Part shown: positions 29,487-39,268 of the stretch, one piece after another
How the letters are laid out: every line of letters begins with the position of its first letter
Numbering within the stretch: the first letter of the stretch is position 1
NCBI GenBank assembly: GCA_031285905.1
Contig: JAITVH010000048.1
Coordinates: 62,001-126,000 of the forward strand
Origin: Prevotella sp.
GTDB lineage: Bacteria; Bacteroidota; Bacteroidia; Bacteroidales; Dysgonomonadaceae
Length of the DNA: 64,000 nt
Direction of reading: 5' to 3'
Notes under the pieces: model-generated
The model's database searches: none
The model's input: the letters and a program-made list of their open reading frames with translations, nothing else
What the model was told of the DNA's origin: nothing
Made by a program: the position numbers and the translations under genes

Positions 29487-30764
29487 ATGGCGATGGGACA
29501 AGACAAAATAAAGGATCTCTTCTCCTCAAAGCTAAATAACTTTGAGCCGGAAGTACCTGCGTCTATATGGGGCGGGTTAGATCAGATTTTGTCTAATCAG
29601 GCAGCGCCAATAAATGATCCTGCTTCTTCTACATCTTCTACTACTTCGTCGTCGACATCGTCATCTACTACATCTACTGCAACAGCGGCAGGAAAAGCAA
29701 CCGTCATAAAAACAGTTGCATTAGTGGCCGGATTAGCTGCTGCAATTGCTACCGGGGTATTTGTTTTGACCCCAGATAAACAAGTCCTACAAATTGAGCA
29801 ACCTGCTCCTATCATACAACCTGTAGAGACAACGATTGATTCCATTGTAGAAATAGACTCACTTGTTCAGATAGCAGAACCTGTATTTGCGACTCTGGTA
29901 CAAAAAAGTACAGTCGAGACGCCTATTGAAGAGCCTGGAAAGACTAAAGAGCAGCCTCTTCCGGAAATAGAAGAAATAGAATTGAGTAAAACGAAAGAAC
30001 CTAAAAATGTTACTTCTACGGAAGCCCCATTGGTTGTCAGACAAATATATGATGTCTTCTCCAAACCTATTACAGAAGGTTTATCATTAGGGATTACTTC
30101 GAATATAGGGTTGTTTTCTGCTGATGTGAACGAAAGAGGCGGAGGGCTATTAATGTCGCAGAATATAAGAAGCAAGGCATTTATGGAAGCATTAGCTGAA
30201 GAAAATCAGGAGTTTTATTTGAAGCATAAGCAGCCTATATCATTTGGTATTACTGTGAGCAAGGAACTTAGTTCGCGTTTATCTTTAGAAACCGGATTTA
30301 TATATACACATTTGTCTTCTGAATTGACATCAGGCAGTATGCTCCAGATAAAGGAGACTCAAACCTTTGATTATATCGGAGTGCCATTATCCTTAAATTA
30401 TAAGTTCTATAAATTTGACAAAGCATATCTTTATCTCTCAGTTGGAGGCATGATTCAAAAGGATATAAGAGGACAGTTGGTGAGCAATATGATACATTCT
30501 TTACCTGAAGTTGAGGGGCCTGGTATCTTTGAAGAGGTATTCCCTTCAGAACCTTCTTACATAAAAAAGAGAATAAAACAGTTAAAGCCACAATTTTCTA
30601 TAATATCTTCCGTTGGTATATCATATCCGTTGTATAAAAAGTTGTATCTTTATGGAACAATTGGAGGAGCATATTATTTTGATGTCGGCAATAGATATAG
30701 AACTATATATTCTGATAAGAAAACCCAACTAGATTTGAACTTAGGTATTAAATTCGATTTTTAA
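29487..30764 (+). CDS. Membrane-anchored protein with C-terminal beta-barrel-like domain, paired with the sigma factor
   Basis: N-terminal MGQDKIKDLFSSKLNNFEPEVPASIWGGLDQIL, Ser/Thr tract, single TM, barrel-like C-terminus ending GIKFDF. Confidence 0.7.
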   Translation: MAMGQDKIKDLFSSKLNNFEPEVPASIWGGLDQILSNQAAPINDPASSTSSTTSSSTSSSTTSTATAAGKATVIKTVALVAGLAAAIATGVFVLTPDKQVLQIEQPAPIIQPVETTIDSIVEIDSLVQIAEPVFATLVQKSTVETPIEEPGKTKEQPLPEIEEIELSKTKEPKNVTSTEAPLVVRQIYDVFSKPITEGLSLGITSNIGLFSADVNERGGGLLMSQNIRSKAFMEALAEENQEFYLKHKQPISFGITVSKELSSRLSLETGFIYTHLSSELTSGSMLQIKETQTFDYIGVPLSLNYKFYKFDKAYLYLSVGGMIQKDIRGQLVSNMIHSLPEVEGPGIFEEVFPSEPSYIKKRIKQLKPQFSIISSVGISYPLYKKLYLYGTIGGAYYFDVGNRYRTIYSDKKTQLDLNLGIKFDF

Positions 30765-30773
30765 TTTAATTTT

Positions 30774-31595
30774 TTGATAAACATGAAGACTCTTTGGTAT
30801 AAAATATCCAGTGTTCTTTTTGTAATAATTGTTATGTCTTCCTGTTTGGGAGGGGATAGTTATTACGAAGATAAAAACGATTATGCGTATATTACATATC
30901 TGGATGATATGGGACGTAAATGTGCTATAGCTTCTGCAGGATATATTTTGTCTAATAATATAAATAATCTGGAAGAAGGACGAATATATAATGTCGGATA
31001 TAAAATAAACACTGCTTCCAGCTCTGGTTATTATAATGCAGATTCTTTTAATATATTAGGTGATGGAGAACCTATACCTAAAGGAAACTTTAAATGGGGC
31101 GCTCCATATAGTGATATTCCGGAATCACAGAAAAAAGATACTATAAACCCTAGCTCAGTTAGTGTGGGTAATGAAAAATTATTATGGAGTCCTTATGATA
31201 TGTTCGATGATAACTGGATGATTCAATATAACGTTTCTAAGAAAGAGGACGAAGAAGTAGAAGCATACTTTTATTACGATCCGGCTGGGCAACACCAGAA
31301 TGGGGAAGCTTTAAAGGAAAATCAGATTATTATTGATATTAGATTTGTGAAGACAGAAGTAATAGAAGAGGATGCAGATGTAAGTAATACTTCATTATAT
31401 TCTATGGGGAGTCTTTCTGATGTAAGAGACAGATATACCCCGACTTATGAATCTGGAGAATCTGGAGCGATAGTTGCTATTAAATTCAGATATGTAAGAT
31501 ATAATCCTTCAACCAGGCCTGAAGTATCCTATATTGGAGAATTTGGAAGTAGTAATAGCCTTCCACGTTTTTATATGATTTTTTCAAATAAGTAA
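30774..31595 (+). CDS. NigD-like lipoprotein
   Basis: Lipoprotein signal VIIVMSSCLGG; NigD-like YITYLDDMGRKCAIASAGYIL and IIIDIRFVKTEV. Confidence 0.7.
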   Translation: MINMKTLWYKISSVLFVIIVMSSCLGGDSYYEDKNDYAYITYLDDMGRKCAIASAGYILSNNINNLEEGRIYNVGYKINTASSSGYYNADSFNILGDGEPIPKGNFKWGAPYSDIPESQKKDTINPSSVSVGNEKLLWSPYDMFDDNWMIQYNVSKKEDEEVEAYFYYDPAGQHQNGEALKENQIIIDIRFVKTEVIEEDADVSNTSLYSMGSLSDVRDRYTPTYESGESGAIVAIKFRYVRYNPSTRPEVSYIGEFGSSNSLPRFYMIFSNK

Positions 31596-31619
31596 ATTTT
31601 GTCTTTGGACTAAATATAG

Positions 31620-31649
31620 AAAGCATGGGATTATTAATCCCATGCTTTT
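31620..31649. terminator. Intrinsic terminator between convergent genes
   Basis: aagcatgggattattaatcccatgctttt. Confidence 0.75.
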
Positions 31650-31688
31650 ATTATATAATCTTATCTGACTTTGATGTGAGTCGATAAT

Positions 31689-32726
31689 TTAATGTATACC
31701 TGTACTCCAAAGTGCGCGAGGATAAGTTTCATTAGTATACAATATTAAATTTCCATCATTTTGTAATAGTAACTTAACAGAAATATGTCGAGTATTTGAA
31801 GCCCATTGGGCCTTATGGCTACTTGCCGTATATATAACAAAATTCCCATCACCTTGTAAAGAGGCATAGCATTCACCATTTTTAGTGGTATTACTAGCCC
31901 ATACTGCTTGCCAATCTTTTTTTAAGACGAGATTTCCATCTTCTTGCATATGTAATACATATAGTTTATTTTCAGAAGCAATATACTGCCCTTTGGTTAA
32001 TTTCTGTCCTGGCATTAAATAATCAGGAACAGTAGTATTCATAATTGCCTCCGGATTATACATTTTAAAAGAGGACAATGCGTAATACATAGGGGTAGTT
32101 TGACTTAAATTTACTTTTTGCTCGGTATAAGGAGCGAAAAAACGATGCATACTTCGTCCTTTAAAATTTGCATCTGCATACAGTGATAGGATATAATTTT
32201 TATTATCTGTTTTTACATGAACTGACATTGTTTTGTCATTAAAATCTTTACTTATAGTAGGTGCCTCTATAATTGGGGAATAAAGCCCATAGCCTGATAC
32301 ATTTCCAGGAAAATCAGGAGAGGTATAATATTCAGTGCAAAGATTAACAAAATATGAAACAAATACTGGAGGGGCGCTTTTTGTTATAATATTGTTATCA
32401 TATTCCATGCTTAATCTCAGGGCCATTTCTTTGATTTCAGAATCATCATCAAAGTATGATATAGCACCTTCGTTATCATATAAAACGGCAAGATTGGGCA
32501 TGTCTTGAATTTGTTGATATATATTATTTACTTCATTATCATCAAAAATAATAGTTGAATCTTTAGAATAAGTCCATTCTGAACTATACTTGACGCCTTT
32601 GTATGTAAACTCTTTTACATTTTTTTCTACTACAAGAATAGGGCTGCTTTCATTATAATCTTCCTCTTGATTACATGAGAATAAAGAAATAAAGAATAAA
32701 ATAGAAATAAAACACTTAGATTTCAT
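31689..32726 (-). CDS. Lipoprotein with C-terminal bulb-type (monocot mannose-binding-like) lectin domain
   Basis: Lipobox LFSC; three repeats QEDGNLVLK, QGDGNFVIY, QNDGNLILY fitting QxDxNxVxY. Confidence 0.82.
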   Translation of the reverse strand: MKSKCFISILFFISLFSCNQEEDYNESSPILVVEKNVKEFTYKGVKYSSEWTYSKDSTIIFDDNEVNNIYQQIQDMPNLAVLYDNEGAISYFDDDSEIKEMALRLSMEYDNNIITKSAPPVFVSYFVNLCTEYYTSPDFPGNVSGYGLYSPIIEAPTISKDFNDKTMSVHVKTDNKNYILSLYADANFKGRSMHRFFAPYTEQKVNLSQTTPMYYALSSFKMYNPEAIMNTTVPDYLMPGQKLTKGQYIASENKLYVLHMQEDGNLVLKKDWQAVWASNTTKNGECYASLQGDGNFVIYTASSHKAQWASNTRHISVKLLLQNDGNLILYTNETYPRALWSTGIH

Positions 32727-32810
32727 AATTGTTATTTTAAAAATTTATACAAAAAAATGCAAATATATACCTTGTTAATACATATATTAGTTAAATTTAA
32801 CAATTTGAAT

Positions 32811-33143
32811 ATCTTTTACTATGATCCGGCTGGACAATATCGAGGTGGGGAAGCTTTAGCAAAGAATCAGATTATTATCGATATTAGATTTGTGAAGACA
32901 GAAGTAATAGGAGAAGATGCAGATGTAAGCACTACTACATTACATTCTATGGGGAGCCTTGCTGATGTGAGAGACAGATATACCCCGACATCTGAATCTG
33001 GAGCAGAAAGTACGGTTGTAGGGGTTGTATTTAGATATGTAAAATATCAACCTTCTCCATCAAAGCCTGAAATAACATATATAGGAAGGTTTGGAACTAC
33101 TACTTCCGATCCGGATTATATGCTAATATTCTCCAATAAGTAA
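32811..33143 (+). pseudogene. Orphan 3' copy of the NigD-like gene (truncated duplicate)
   Basis: FYYDPAGQYRGGEALAKNQIIIDIRFVKTEVIGEDADVS...MLIFSNK is near-identical to the C-terminus of ORF 30774; no signal peptide or N-terminal half. Confidence 0.75.
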
Positions 33144-33162
33144 TGAGACTATAAATTGATAT

Positions 33163-33199
33163 AAAAAAGGGCTGTCCAAAATATTGGACAGCCCTTTTT
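33163..33199. terminator. Bidirectional intrinsic terminator
   Basis: aaaaaagggctgtccaaaatattggacagcccttttt. Confidence 0.85.
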
Positions 33200-33219
33200 A
33201 ATGCTTATCTGTCTGTTAT

Positions 33220-34224
33220 TTAGTCTTTATCTATAGCAATTAGTTCCACTTCAAAGATTAAGTTCGAGAATGGTTTGATTGCCCCCTGTTCCCTGCTGCC
33301 ATATGCCAGTTCGTATGGGATATAAATTATCCACTTCGACCCCACAGGCATCAATTGGAGAGCTTCAGACCAACCCTTAATTACCTGATTGACACCAAAT
33401 GTATTCGGCTCACCCCTTTCGATGCTACTATCGAATACAGTACCGTCCAGCAAGGTGCCTTTGTAATGAACCGTTACACGGTCAGAGGCTGTAGGTTTTT
33501 CGCCTGATCCCTGTGTAAGGACTTTATATTGAAGCCCACTAGGCAGTGTAACCACCCCGTCTTTTGCCTTGTTTTGGGCAAAGAACGCTTCACCTTCAGC
33601 AATCTGTGCGGCGTATTCGCTTTTCTTATCATCAGCAGCTTTAGTCTCTCTGACTTGAGTTGCCCTCATCGAAGCATCCTGAATAAGTGTCTCTGCATTA
33701 TCTATTATAGGATCTTCATCTCTCAGGCTACCTGCAAAGGCGGCAACGAAAGCTTCCATCTTGAAAAGTCCTTCACCACCCAGAAGTTCTTTCGAGAAGT
33801 TCTCTGTTGCTGATGACAATTGTGTTCCGATAGCTACTCCTGAGTTGTATGCAGACTTATCTTTATCCTGATTCAATGACTGGTTAAATCCTGTTAAAAA
33901 CTCTTCGATATTTTTGGAATTGGATTTGTTGATAGAGTCAACTTTAAATTTCAGCTCTTTTTGCAATTTACTCTTTTGAGCAGCATTCGTTTCGTTCTCG
34001 ATTTTAGACTGGTATTCAGAACTCACAGCCATAGTATCGGCTATTACCTTCATTTGCACAAGGTGTTGTTTCAATCCGCTTTGCACCATCATTATGCCTA
34101 GTGCATACGATACAGAATCAGCCTCGTTAGCGAGCCTGATAGGGGTAGTCTTTTTTTGTGCAGATAAGGCCAGCGGACTAAATGCCACACAAATAAGCAG
34201 GGAGGAAAGTAGAAATTTCTTCAT
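33220..34224 (-). CDS. FKBP-type peptidyl-prolyl cis-trans isomerase
   Basis: LPSGLQYKVLTQGSGEKPTASDRVTVHYKGTLLDGTVFDSS; helical N-terminal dimerisation domain. Confidence 0.93.
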   Translation of the reverse strand: MKKFLLSSLLICVAFSPLALSAQKKTTPIRLANEADSVSYALGIMMVQSGLKQHLVQMKVIADTMAVSSEYQSKIENETNAAQKSKLQKELKFKVDSINKSNSKNIEEFLTGFNQSLNQDKDKSAYNSGVAIGTQLSSATENFSKELLGGEGLFKMEAFVAAFAGSLRDEDPIIDNAETLIQDASMRATQVRETKAADDKKSEYAAQIAEGEAFFAQNKAKDGVVTLPSGLQYKVLTQGSGEKPTASDRVTVHYKGTLLDGTVFDSSIERGEPNTFGVNQVIKGWSEALQLMPVGSKWIIYIPYELAYGSREQGAIKPFSNLIFEVELIAIDKD

Positions 34225-34293
34225 GTTGTTATTGTTTATATTCATATTATATACTTACGCAAATCCGTAGTTTCAGAAATTGTTAATCCATTA

Positions 34294-34700
34294 TTTTAAC
34301 TAAAAGGTAACAAAGGTAACACTTTTGCCTATTACATTGATAGCTGTTAGTTTTTTTGTCTTTGTCATCCTGACCGCAGGGAAGGATCTCCTTCCATTCA
34401 AATGAGATGCTTCATTCTTCAGCATGACAAGACTAAATATTTTAACTAAAAAGTAACATAAGTAACAGTTTTTAGCTATTAGCTGATAGCCGTTAGTTCC
34501 TAGCCTTTTTATTTCCCCTTTGTAGGGGCAGTGGCTTGTCCCTGCCCGCTTCGTTATAAATCCGGGCAACCACAAGGGATTGCCCCTACGTTTTAACTAA
34601 AAGGTAACAACCAACGGTCACAAGAGCGTAGCGTATGTAAAGGTTACACTTTTTCATCAATTTCTTCAAAGAGCATTTTTTCTCAAAGCTATCAGCTAAT
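34294..34700. repeat. Composite intergenic repeat island
   Basis: Contains the 28-nt repeat also at 9787, a gtcatcctgaccgcagggaaggatct...cagcatgac palindrome (34364-34428), TAGC-type repeats, and a gtaggggca...tgcccctac palindrome (34522-34590). Confidence 0.7.
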
Positions 34701-35097
34701 GGCTTTGTTACTATAGATAAATTCGTCTAAAAAAGATAAATATCCAACTACAAAAATAAACTTTTTTATTTGTCTAAGTCATACATAGAGATAAAATATA
34801 AAATGGTTACAGGGTACATTCGAGAAAGAAAATATTGTTGTTTCCTCTGTCCTGCATATGTGATGAGAAAATGCCTCACATCCATGCGACGGTAGCTCCC
34901 ATTGTCTCTGATGAAATAAGGAAAATGCAAATAGAGATGGGTTGTTTGAGAAACATCGCCAGGACTGGTATTATGAGAAAGAAGAAGTAGCAAAGTTCGC
35001 TGTAACATATAGCTATCGGTGATTATTGTGGCTGTTTGGTAAATAATTGCTAAGTTTGAGAGCGGTAAGAAACAGGTATATTTAATGAGTAGAGAGT

Positions 35098-35829
35098 ATG
35101 AAAGGCGATAAGACAACAACAGATTTGTTTATATGGTATAATAGAACAAAAGTATCTAAAGGTATTCCATCTTTTGATAAAGTAATATTAAAGAATGAGT
35201 TTGATTTAAACAAACCGAAAAAGATTCCAGAACAGGCATGGACATTATACAATGCTCTAAAAATGAGATTTCCCGTTACCGAGCAGAAATATAAATTCCC
35301 TCCGGAAATGTATTTGGTTGTTCTCAATAACCTGAAAGACGTGTGTTTTGACTACATTGAGCATAATAACAATGTAAAATTGGTCAGTGAAGATTTTTAT
35401 AACTTTCTCATTAAATATGGACTGAATGAAGGGCATGAAAAGGCAAATCTCACGATATTGAACACAAAAGGAGAGCTGCTCGCGGATAAGAAATATTTTG
35501 CTTTGAGGTTCTGTTTGTATGATGATTTGTTATTTGACTTTAATAAACAGTCAAAAGTTAGAGTGGTAGGTGAGTTTAGCGGAACAGATTATGTATATCC
35601 GAACATTTGTTTAGCGAATGAAGAAACAGTCAGTTCAGTATTCGTTATCAAGGAACCTTCTTACAGAAATGCTCTGATTTTCAAAAAGGATATATTGCCT
35701 GCAATACTGAATAATTTTTATGCTCCTGAAATCTATCATTTAAAAGATTTTCCTTTTGTCTTTGAAAACAGGTCTAATTGGGATACGCTTCCTTTTGACA
35801 ATGATTATAAGGTAAAAAAAGTTCAATGA
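35098..35829 (+). CDS. Hypothetical protein (possibly immunity-like)
   Basis: Intact 243-aa ORF, first of three overlapping genes; no firm family. Confidence 0.6.
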   Translation: MKGDKTTTDLFIWYNRTKVSKGIPSFDKVILKNEFDLNKPKKIPEQAWTLYNALKMRFPVTEQKYKFPPEMYLVVLNNLKDVCFDYIEHNNNVKLVSEDFYNFLIKYGLNEGHEKANLTILNTKGELLADKKYFALRFCLYDDLLFDFNKQSKVRVVGEFSGTDYVYPNICLANEETVSSVFVIKEPSYRNALIFKKDILPAILNNFYAPEIYHLKDFPFVFENRSNWDTLPFDNDYKVKKVQ

Positions 35830-36281
35830 AAGAATTGATAGAAACATTGACAACGGGGTTAAATGGCAAGATACTGCTGGGAGTTATTGTGTTTATTCTT
35901 TTTGTTTATTTACCGTATCTATTGATTTCTTTGCGAAGAAGGAAAAAGAAACAAGTCGTTTTTGAGCAAAACAATAAAGATACCATAAAAGTATATCTCG
36001 AACTCGATTTCATAGGTACATTGACAGTTTATAGTATAAATGGCAAAAAACCGACACCCTTTTATGAACCTACACGGCGAGGATTTTTCCTCTTTCAAGG
36101 AGAATCGACAATCGGAGTTAAGTATCATTGGGCAAGGATAAGTCCTATTCGTATAACAGGTTATAAGAATTTCAACATAGAGCCGAGAGAAATAACCGTT
36201 CATGTTGAAAAAGGTAAAACGTATTCGTTAGGATATAATATAGATGAAGATAAATATGAGTTTAAAGAGATGAATGGGTGA
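35826..36281 (+). CDS. Hypothetical membrane-anchored protein
   Basis: One N-terminal TM then basic stretch RRRKKKQ and beta-rich domain; ATGA overlap with upstream gene. Confidence 0.6.
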   Translation: MKELIETLTTGLNGKILLGVIVFILFVYLPYLLISLRRRKKKQVVFEQNNKDTIKVYLELDFIGTLTVYSINGKKPTPFYEPTRRGFFLFQGESTIGVKYHWARISPIRITGYKNFNIEPREITVHVEKGKTYSLGYNIDEDKYEFKEMNG

Positions 36282-37017
36282 AAATAAGCAGAGAATGAAA
36301 AAGGTAAGAGCAAAGAAAATAGATTTGAATACTTGTTGGATTTACTATCAACCGTCAACAATTTCCAAAACCCGATTAGATTTGTATTTTGGGAATGAAA
36401 ATACAGGTGCACCATTGATATATAATGTTGAGAATGGAAAATTTGAATTAAACATAAATCCTTATGGAAATGAAAAAGGAATTCCTTTAACTAACATTGA
36501 GTTAGCGAAAGATTATTCGGTATTAATTATCGAAACAGAAAATAAGGCGTTTCATTTTTCAGCTTGTTATGATACTGATATTATATTGTTCAAATTATTT
36601 GAGAAATTGTATACCGGGAAATTCCCAATAGAATTACTTTCACCTGATGACACTGAGATACACATTGGAATAGTAAACGGGCAAATCTTAGAACTGAGTA
36701 CAATTCCATTTGATAAAGAACATAAAATAATTCCGTTAAAAGGAATAAAAATAAAAATACAAGAATATAATTCGGATGGAAAACCGGATTCCACAGAAAA
36801 TTTATTAAGAACATTACCAATCCTTTCCGACTGTTTTGTTTATATCCGAAATTCTGAACATTATCGAATTAAAAATTTGAGCATACAAACAGATTCTTTA
36901 ATAACAGAAACAGATGAAGGCGTATTTAGAGATATTTTCAAAGGAATTAGTCTGATAAAAGATGTTATTGGAGATATATTAAAAACGCGCTTACCATTCA
37001 AATCAAAATATGATTAA
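36274..37017 (+). CDS. Hypothetical protein
   Basis: 247-aa ORF overlapping the previous gene by 8 nt; no recognised family. Confidence 0.55.
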   Translation: MGENKQRMKKVRAKKIDLNTCWIYYQPSTISKTRLDLYFGNENTGAPLIYNVENGKFELNINPYGNEKGIPLTNIELAKDYSVLIIETENKAFHFSACYDTDIILFKLFEKLYTGKFPIELLSPDDTEIHIGIVNGQILELSTIPFDKEHKIIPLKGIKIKIQEYNSDGKPDSTENLLRTLPILSDCFVYIRNSEHYRIKNLSIQTDSLITETDEGVFRDIFKGISLIKDVIGDILKTRLPFKSKYD

Positions 37018-37417
37018 AGCAAGTAACACCACCACCTCTAATAAACGGATTGGTGTAAGTTAGGCTGATCCTAGAGGGCAAAGATTTCCTCACTAACCCT
37101 TTTTTCTGCCTTAAAAGATAAGGAAAAAGAGAACTTAACAGCCTCAGGAGAGGTAAGGTAACGGCGGATATTCTCACGTGTCTTTTCTAATTTATTGATT
37201 ATTCTCGCAAAAAACTGAAAACTAATCACTACCTTTGCGCCGCCTTTGCGGTTGACTCTCATTTGTTTTTAGGGCGGGAGTAAACAGTATTAAGGTTTAA
37301 TTCCGTATTAATTGAGTCGCGGACAGTATTTAATGACATGTTTGTAAATGTAATCACCTGTTGTGGTTGGGCTTGCAAAAGCAATAAAAAGGTCTGTGAC
37401 CTTATTTGAAATTTTTA

Positions 37418-39214
37418 ATGAAAACATTTGAAGAGTTAGGGGTCGCTGCGAATATCCGCAAGGCGATCGAAGAAATGGGATACGAGAATCCCATGCCGGT
37501 ACAGGAGGAAGTGATTCCATACCTACTGGGAGAAACAAACGACGTAATAGCATTGGCACAAACAGGAACAGGAAAAACAGCTGCTTTTGGCCTGCCTCTA
37601 CTACAAAAAATTGATGTAAAAGAAAATGTGCCTCAGGCATTGATTCTTTGTCCTACACGCGAACTTTGTTTGCAAATAGCAAGCGATCTGGCCGATTATT
37701 CCAAGTATATCGAAAAACTAAGGGTACTGCCTGTGTATGGCGGATCGAGTATTGAGAGCCAGATAAAATCGCTTAAACGGGGAGTTCAGATTATTGTGGC
37801 TACTCCCGGCCGTTTAATTGACCTGATCAACAGGAAAACGGTGGATCTGGCAAATATCCGTTATGTAGTACTTGACGAGGCTGACGAGATGCTGAACATG
37901 GGATTCATGGAAAGCATTGATGCCATATTGGAAAAAGTTCCTGAAGAGAGGTTGATGCTCCTGTTCTCGGCTACGATGCCAAAAGAAGTGGCAAAGATCA
38001 CCAGAAAATACATGAACAACGATCCGAAGGAAATTACAATAGGTCGTAAGAATGAAGGGTCGAGTACTGTAAAGCATGTATATTATATGGTGCATGCCAA
38101 GGACAAATATCTGGCATTGAAACGTATTGCTGACTATTATCCGAGTATATATGGCATCATCTTTTGCCGCACGCGTAAGGAAACACAAGAAATAGCCGAT
38201 AGGCTGATACAGGATGGCTACAATGCAGATTCCCTGCATGGAGACCTGTCGCAGGCGCAACGTGACTATGTAATGCAAAAATTCCGTATCCGTAATCTGC
38301 AATTATTGGTTGCGACAGATGTTGCTGCTCGTGGCTTGGATGTGGACAGCCTTACACATGTTATCAATTACGGCCTGCCTGATGATATAGAGTCTTATAC
38401 GCACCGTAGTGGACGTACCGGGCGCGCAGGAAAAACCGGAACTTCTATTTCCATTGTTCACCTAAAAGAGAAGGGGAAAATAAGGGAAATAGAAAAGATT
38501 ATCAATAAGAAATTCGAACAGGGAGTTATCCCGTCAGGCGAGGCTATATGTGAGAAGCAATTGTTCAGCCTGGTAGACAGGATAGAGAAAGTAAAAGTGA
38601 ACGAAGAGGAGATTGCAGACCTGTTGCCATCTGTTTACCGGAAACTGGATTGGTTAGAGAAAGAAGATATCATCAAAAGGGTGATGGCTCTTGAGTTTAA
38701 CCGGCTGATAGAATATTACCGCGACGCGGAGGAAATAGATACACCACAGGAACGTTCCTCGCGGGATCAGAAAGAATACCCGAGACGCAAAGACAGGGAA
38801 CGCAATGACCGTTCGTCGGGAGGTCGTACGGCTGAAAGAGGATATTCCCGTCTGTTTATCAATATTGGTCGTACAGACAATGTTAATCCTGCTACTTTGA
38901 TGGGGCTTGTCAATGATTTTGTACCTGACAAAATCTCCATCGGAAGAATAGATATTATGCAGAATTTCTCGTTCTTCGAAGTGCCGGAGCGTGATGTGCA
39001 GAAGGTAATAAAATCCTTGAACAGGCAGGAGGAAAAAGGTCGCCGTATTTCTGTTGAGTTAGCTCAGGGTAATCCAAGTCCGAGGAATAATTATAATGCT
39101 CAGCGTTTTGACAGGGATAGGGGTATGAAAAAAGACTCGGGGTCAAGAAATCAGAATCAGAAAAATTCCGATAAAGGACATCGGAAGGGAAACAGAAAAC
39201 CTAAATTCTCGTAA
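37418..39214 (+). CDS. DEAD/DEAH-box RNA helicase with C-terminal DbpA-type RNA-binding domain
   Basis: AQTGTGKTAAFGLP, VLDEADEML, SATMP, HRSGRTGRAGKTG; C-terminal YSRLFINIGRTDNVNPATLMGLVND and basic tail. Confidence 0.95.
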   Translation: MKTFEELGVAANIRKAIEEMGYENPMPVQEEVIPYLLGETNDVIALAQTGTGKTAAFGLPLLQKIDVKENVPQALILCPTRELCLQIASDLADYSKYIEKLRVLPVYGGSSIESQIKSLKRGVQIIVATPGRLIDLINRKTVDLANIRYVVLDEADEMLNMGFMESIDAILEKVPEERLMLLFSATMPKEVAKITRKYMNNDPKEITIGRKNEGSSTVKHVYYMVHAKDKYLALKRIADYYPSIYGIIFCRTRKETQEIADRLIQDGYNADSLHGDLSQAQRDYVMQKFRIRNLQLLVATDVAARGLDVDSLTHVINYGLPDDIESYTHRSGRTGRAGKTGTSISIVHLKEKGKIREIEKIINKKFEQGVIPSGEAICEKQLFSLVDRIEKVKVNEEEIADLLPSVYRKLDWLEKEDIIKRVMALEFNRLIEYYRDAEEIDTPQERSSRDQKEYPRRKDRERNDRSSGGRTAERGYSRLFINIGRTDNVNPATLMGLVNDFVPDKISIGRIDIMQNFSFFEVPERDVQKVIKSLNRQEEKGRRISVELAQGNPSPRNNYNAQRFDRDRGMKKDSGSRNQNQKNSDKGHRKGNRKPKFS

Positions 39215-39236
39215 GTATTAAAATCGTAGATATATT

Positions 39237-39268
39237 AGCCTGTGTACATCTGTATACAGGCTTTTTTA
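39237..39268 (+). terminator. Intrinsic terminator after the helicase gene
   Basis: agcctgtgtacatctgtatacaggctttttt. Confidence 0.75.

Noticed and set aside
32757-33143. 128-aa ORF as an independent gene
   Set aside because: Its first ~18 residues come from intergenic AT-rich DNA; the rest duplicates the 3' end of 30774, so it is called a truncated copy.
34766-35119. 117-aa minus-strand ORF upstream of the three-gene module
   Set aside because: Composition looks random; extends over the start of the plus-strand gene; no motif.
37071-37262. 63-aa minus-strand ORF MRVNRKGGAKVVISFQFF...
   Set aside because: Overlaps the likely promoter/leader of the helicase gene and matches no family I know; possible remnant but unsupported.
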